From contig DIDB01000063.1 in NCBI GenBank assembly GCA_002417905.1, positions 1 through 16,718 of the forward strand: DNA of 16,718 nucleotides, given 5' to 3'. The notes beneath the pieces were generated by a model. It did no database searches. It was not told where the DNA came from and worked only from the letters and a program-made list of their open reading frames with translations. How positions within the stretch are numbered: the stretch's first letter is position 1; each line of letters opens with the position of its first letter. This DNA comes from Pseudomonadaceae bacterium UBA5811 (GTDB lineage Bacteria; Pseudomonadota; Gammaproteobacteria; Pseudomonadales; Pseudomonadaceae). The position numbers and the translations under genes were made by a program. Of this stretch, positions 14,280-16,718 are shown piece by piece.

Positions 14280-16484
14280 TCAGGCCGGCTCCAGCACCAG
14301 CACGGCCAGCGGGGGCAGCGCCAGCACCAGGGAATGCTCCAGACCATGGGCGGGCACAGCCTCACCACGCAGCAGCCCGCTGTTACCCAGCCCGGAGCCG
14401 CAATAGTCGCTGGAGTCCGTATTCAGTACCTCCTGCCAGCCACCCGCCAGCGGCACGCCGACCCGGTAATCCCTGCGCACCACCGGGGTAAAATTGGCCA
14501 CCAGCAGCACTGGCCGGCCCTCCCGGCTCCAGCGCAGCCAGGCATAGACACTGTTCCGGTAATCATCACCCACCACCCAGCGGAATCCTTCCGGCTGGCT
14601 GTCCTGTTCGTACAGGGCCGGCGACTGGCGATACAGCCGGTTCAGATCCCGTACCAGCCGCTGGACGCCCGCATGGTCAGCATCCTCCAGCAGGCACCAG
14701 TCCAGCTCCCGGTCATGCTCCCACTCCCGCCACTGGCCGAACTCGCAGCCCATGAACAGCAGCTTCTTGCCCGGATGCCCCCACATGAACGCCAGATAGG
14801 CCCGCAGGTTGGCAAACTTCTGCCAACGGTCCCCCGGCATCTTGTCCAGCAGGGCCTTCTTGCCATGCACCACCTCATCGTGGGAAATCGGCAGGACAAA
14901 ATGCTCGGAGAAAGCATAAATCAGCCCGAAGGTCATATCGTGATGGTGGTAACAGCGGTGCACCGGATCTTTCTGGATATATTCCAGGGTGTCATGCATC
15001 CAGCCCATATTCCACTTGTAGGCAAAACCCAGCCCGCCCTCATGGGTCGGGCCACTGACCCGGGGAAAAGCCGTGGACTCCTCGGCAATAACCAGCGCAC
15101 CGGGCACTTCCTGGGCCACCACGTCATTCAGATGGCGCAAAAAATCAATGGCTTCCAGGCACTCCCGGCCGCCATGGCGGTTGGGAATCCACTCACCATC
15201 CTTGCGGGAATAGTCGCGGTACAGCATGGACGCCACGGCATCCACCCGCAGCCCGTCCACATGGAATTCGCGCAGCCAGTGCAGGGCCGAGGCCAGCATA
15301 AAACCATGCACCTCGGTCCGCCCCAGGTTGTAGATGAAGGTATTCCAGTCCGGGTGAAAGCCCTCGAACGGATGGCAATACTCGTACAGTGCCGTACCGT
15401 CAAAATGGCCCAGGCCATGGGAATCAGCCGGAAAATGGGCTGGCACCCAGTCCAGAATAACCCCAAGACCCGCCTGGTGGCAGGCGTCGACAAAAGCAGC
15501 AAAATCATCCGGCGAGCCATAGCGGGCGGTGGGCGCAAACTGGGACAGGGGCTGATAGCCCCAGGAGCCCCCGAAGGGATGTTCCATTACCGGCATCAGC
15601 TCCAGATGGGTAAAGCCCATCTCCACCGCATAGGGAATCAGGCGCCCGGCCAGTGAAGCCCAGTTGCCAGGCTGACCATCAGCTCCGTACTGCCAGGACC
15701 CCACATGGACCTCATAGATGGACAGGGGAGCCCCTGTTGCCTGCCGGGCTGCCCGCCGGTCCAGCCAGGCCGCATCCTGCCACGAGTGCTGCATGGGGGC
15801 GGCCACTTTGGACGCCGTACCAGGCGGCAGTTCAGTAGCAAGGGCCAGCGGATCCGCCCGCAGCGGCAGCAGACCATGCGGCCCGAGAATTTCGTATTTG
15901 TACAGTTCGCCCGCGGCCAGCCTGGGCACAAACAGCTCCCAGACACCGGCCGGGAAACGCAGGCGCATGGGATGACGCCGCCCGTCCCAGCCATTGAAAT
16001 TGCCAACCACCGACACCCGGCGTGCATTGGGCGCCCAGACCGCAAAACGGACACCCGGTACTCCGTCCACTTCCGTCAGCTGGGCCCCCAGACAATGCCC
16101 GAGATGCCGGTGATTGCCCTCGGCAAACAGGTACAGGTCCATCTCGCCCAGTAGTGGACCAAAACTGTAAGGATCTTCAGTTACCTGCACAGCCTCGGCC
16201 CAGTGGATCCGCAACCGGTAATCCAGCCCGGAAGACAGCCAGGCACAAAAAAGACCGGGTACGGGTCCGGGCTCCATCACGGCCAGCAACTGGTCGCTGT
16301 TCCGGCAGATCAGCTCGGCACCCAGCGCATGGGGCAAAAAAGCCCGGATCACCTGGCCTCCGGCACAGGGATGTGGCCCCAGGAGAGCAAAGGGATCACG
16401 ATGCCGGGCATCGGCCAGCGCTTCCATTTCGGCCCGGGGCGGCAACAGGGACTCTCCGGTCAACATCAATGCCGGACGGCTCAT
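14280..16484 (-). CDS. glgB: 1,4-alpha-glucan branching enzyme GlgB
   Basis: This 734-aa enzyme, close to E. coli GlgB (728 aa), makes alpha-1,6 branches in glycogen. The extended N-terminal domain (about 15-115, with [11 protein letters not shown]) is followed by a CBM48 domain (about 125-230, [29 protein letters not shown]). The GH13 barrel comes next: DWVPAHFP, nucleophile D415 in [18 protein letters not shown], acid/base E468 in VIAEEST, and D536 in [13 protein letters not shown]-terminal beta domain closes the protein. D415, E468 and D536 keep the spacing of E. coli D405, E458 and D526. I chose ATG 16484 because GGAG lies about ten bases upstream. The ATG at 16499 has no ribosome site. 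No glgA, glgC, glgX or glgP is visible. Confidence 0.97.
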   Translation of the reverse strand: MSRPALMLTGESLLPPRAEMEALADARHRDPFALLGPHPCAGGQVIRAFLPHALGAELICRNSDQLLAVMEPGPVPGLFCAWLSSGLDYRLRIHWAEAVQVTEDPYSFGPLLGEMDLYLFAEGNHRHLGHCLGAQLTEVDGVPGVRFAVWAPNARRVSVVGNFNGWDGRRHPMRLRFPAGVWELFVPRLAAGELYKYEILGPHGLLPLRADPLALATELPPGTASKVAAPMQHSWQDAAWLDRRAARQATGAPLSIYEVHVGSWQYGADGQPGNWASLAGRLIPYAVEMGFTHLELMPVMEHPFGGSWGYQPLSQFAPTARYGSPDDFAAFVDACHQAGLGVILDWVPAHFPADSHGLGHFDGTALYEYCHPFEGFHPDWNTFIYNLGRTEVHGFMLASALHWLREFHVDGLRVDAVASMLYRDYSRKDGEWIPNRHGGRECLEAIDFLRHLNDVVAQEVPGALVIAEESTAFPRVSGPTHEGGLGFAYKWNMGWMHDTLEYIQKDPVHRCYHHHDMTFGLIYAFSEHFVLPISHDEVVHGKKALLDKMPGDRWQKFANLRAYLAFMWGHPGKKLLFMGCEFGQWREWEHDRELDWCLLEDADHAGVQRLVRDLNRLYRQSPALYEQDSQPEGFRWVVGDDYRNSVYAWLRWSREGRPVLLVANFTPVVRRDYRVGVPLAGGWQEVLNTDSSDYCGSGLGNSGLLRGEAVPAHGLEHSLVLALPPLAVLVLEPA

Positions 16485-16519
16485 TGTGATGATCTCCATT
16501 GATCAGCAGTTAGGCAGGG

Positions 16520-16555
16520 TGCCAGCAGGGCTGGCAGCAGAGCCAGCCTGGCCAG
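16520..16555. repeat. Alternating GCCAGC/GCTGGC inverted repeats upstream of glgB
   Basis: TGCCAGC (16520-16526) pairs perfectly with GCTGGCA (16530-16536). The same GCTGGC (16530-16535) can instead pair with GCCAGC at 16542-16547, next to the palindrome CTGGCCAG (16548-16555). The two stems exclude each other. They would lie in the glgB mRNA leader, or in the promoter region of the divergent gene. Confidence 0.4.
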
Positions 16556-16666
16556 ACAGTGGGGCAGTTTCTGCAGGATAATCGAAAGGCGATAAAATGC
16601 CAGAACCCTGTCAACCGCTATCTGACTGATTGTCCAGACATTTGCCCCTCCCCAGGAGACCTGTCC

Positions 16667-16718
16667 ATGAGCCACAGCCGTCCTGATCTGCCCCAGCCCG
16701 ACCCGGTCATCCGTGATC
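16667..16718 (+). CDS. Start of an unidentified gene, truncated by the window edge
   Basis: ATG 16667 is preceded by AGGAG at about 16654-16658. The 17 visible codons read MSHSRPDLPQPDPVIRD, a hydrophilic, Pro-rich start with no signal peptide. It is divergent from glgB across a 182-base gap. A glycogen-related role would fit the neighbour, but nothing in these residues shows it. Confidence 0.55.
   Translation, partial: MSHSRPDLPQPDPVIRD

Noticed and set aside
14334..15656. 440-aa plus-strand open frame antisense to glgB
   Set aside because: It is a long GC-driven shadow of glgB, with a His/Gln/Pro-rich product, no domain and no ribosome site.
16568..16598. TTTCTG and TAAAAT as a promoter for the gene starting at 16667
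   Set aside because: The spacing is 19 bases and the -35 is poor, which is too weak to list.
16609..16614. Perfect TTGACA on the minus strand upstream of glgB as a -35 box
   Set aside because: No acceptable -10 lies 15-19 bases downstream, so it was not called as a promoter.
1..16718. CRISPR arrays, tRNA or rRNA genes, transposases, toxin-antitoxin or defence gene pairs
   Set aside because: No regular repeats, cloverleaf-like sequence or matching protein motifs were seen anywhere in the window.

Overview
The window looks like a chromosomal segment of a gammaproteobacterium close to Pseudomonas, with moderately high GC by eye. The order dusA, transaldolase, STAS protein, PP2C response regulator (RssB type), mlaA/vacJ, DUF4404, long-form queF, ABC exporter pair resembles the P. 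aeruginosa PA2795-PA2812 neighbourhood as I remember it. The genus cannot be fixed from the sequence alone, and no tRNA, rRNA, CRISPR array or insertion sequence was seen.

Region 1 (1-about 1830) is one end of an integrated mobile element, prophage or genomic island. It holds the 3' end of an unidentified gene, a 60-aa hypothetical protein and a PrtN-type pyocin activator, chained by ATGA overlaps. These face a tyrosine recombinase whose 3' end overlaps prtN. The integrase gene diverges from dusA, and the element appears inserted at the 5' end of dusA, a target used by a known family of integrases. The short int/dusA gap carries a cluster of CTGGTA repeats that looks like an operator or recombination-factor site.

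Region 2 (1724-7658) is core metabolism and signalling: dusA (tRNA dihydrouridine), tal (pentose phosphate pathway), a translationally coupled RssB-type phosphatase/STAS antagonist pair, mlaA (outer-membrane lipid asymmetry), a small DUF4404 protein, and queF (queuosine biosynthesis).

Region 3 (7749-13028, minus strand) is an envelope-transport block. It runs pqiA in two half-genes, pqiB with three MCE domains, pqiC lipoprotein, then an ABC-2 ATPase and permease. The pqi genes overlap one another, as do the two ABC genes, which suggests translational coupling within each set.

Region 4 (13308-16718) holds a two-helix membrane protein with a bacterial PH domain, a GvpU-like protein without any gas-vesicle genes nearby, the glycogen branching enzyme glgB, and the first 17 codons of a divergent gene running off the window. 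I did not find a clearly new multi-gene system. The most interesting places are the dusA integration junction with its repeat cluster, the MlaA homologue without a lipobox, and the GvpU-like orphan next to glgB.
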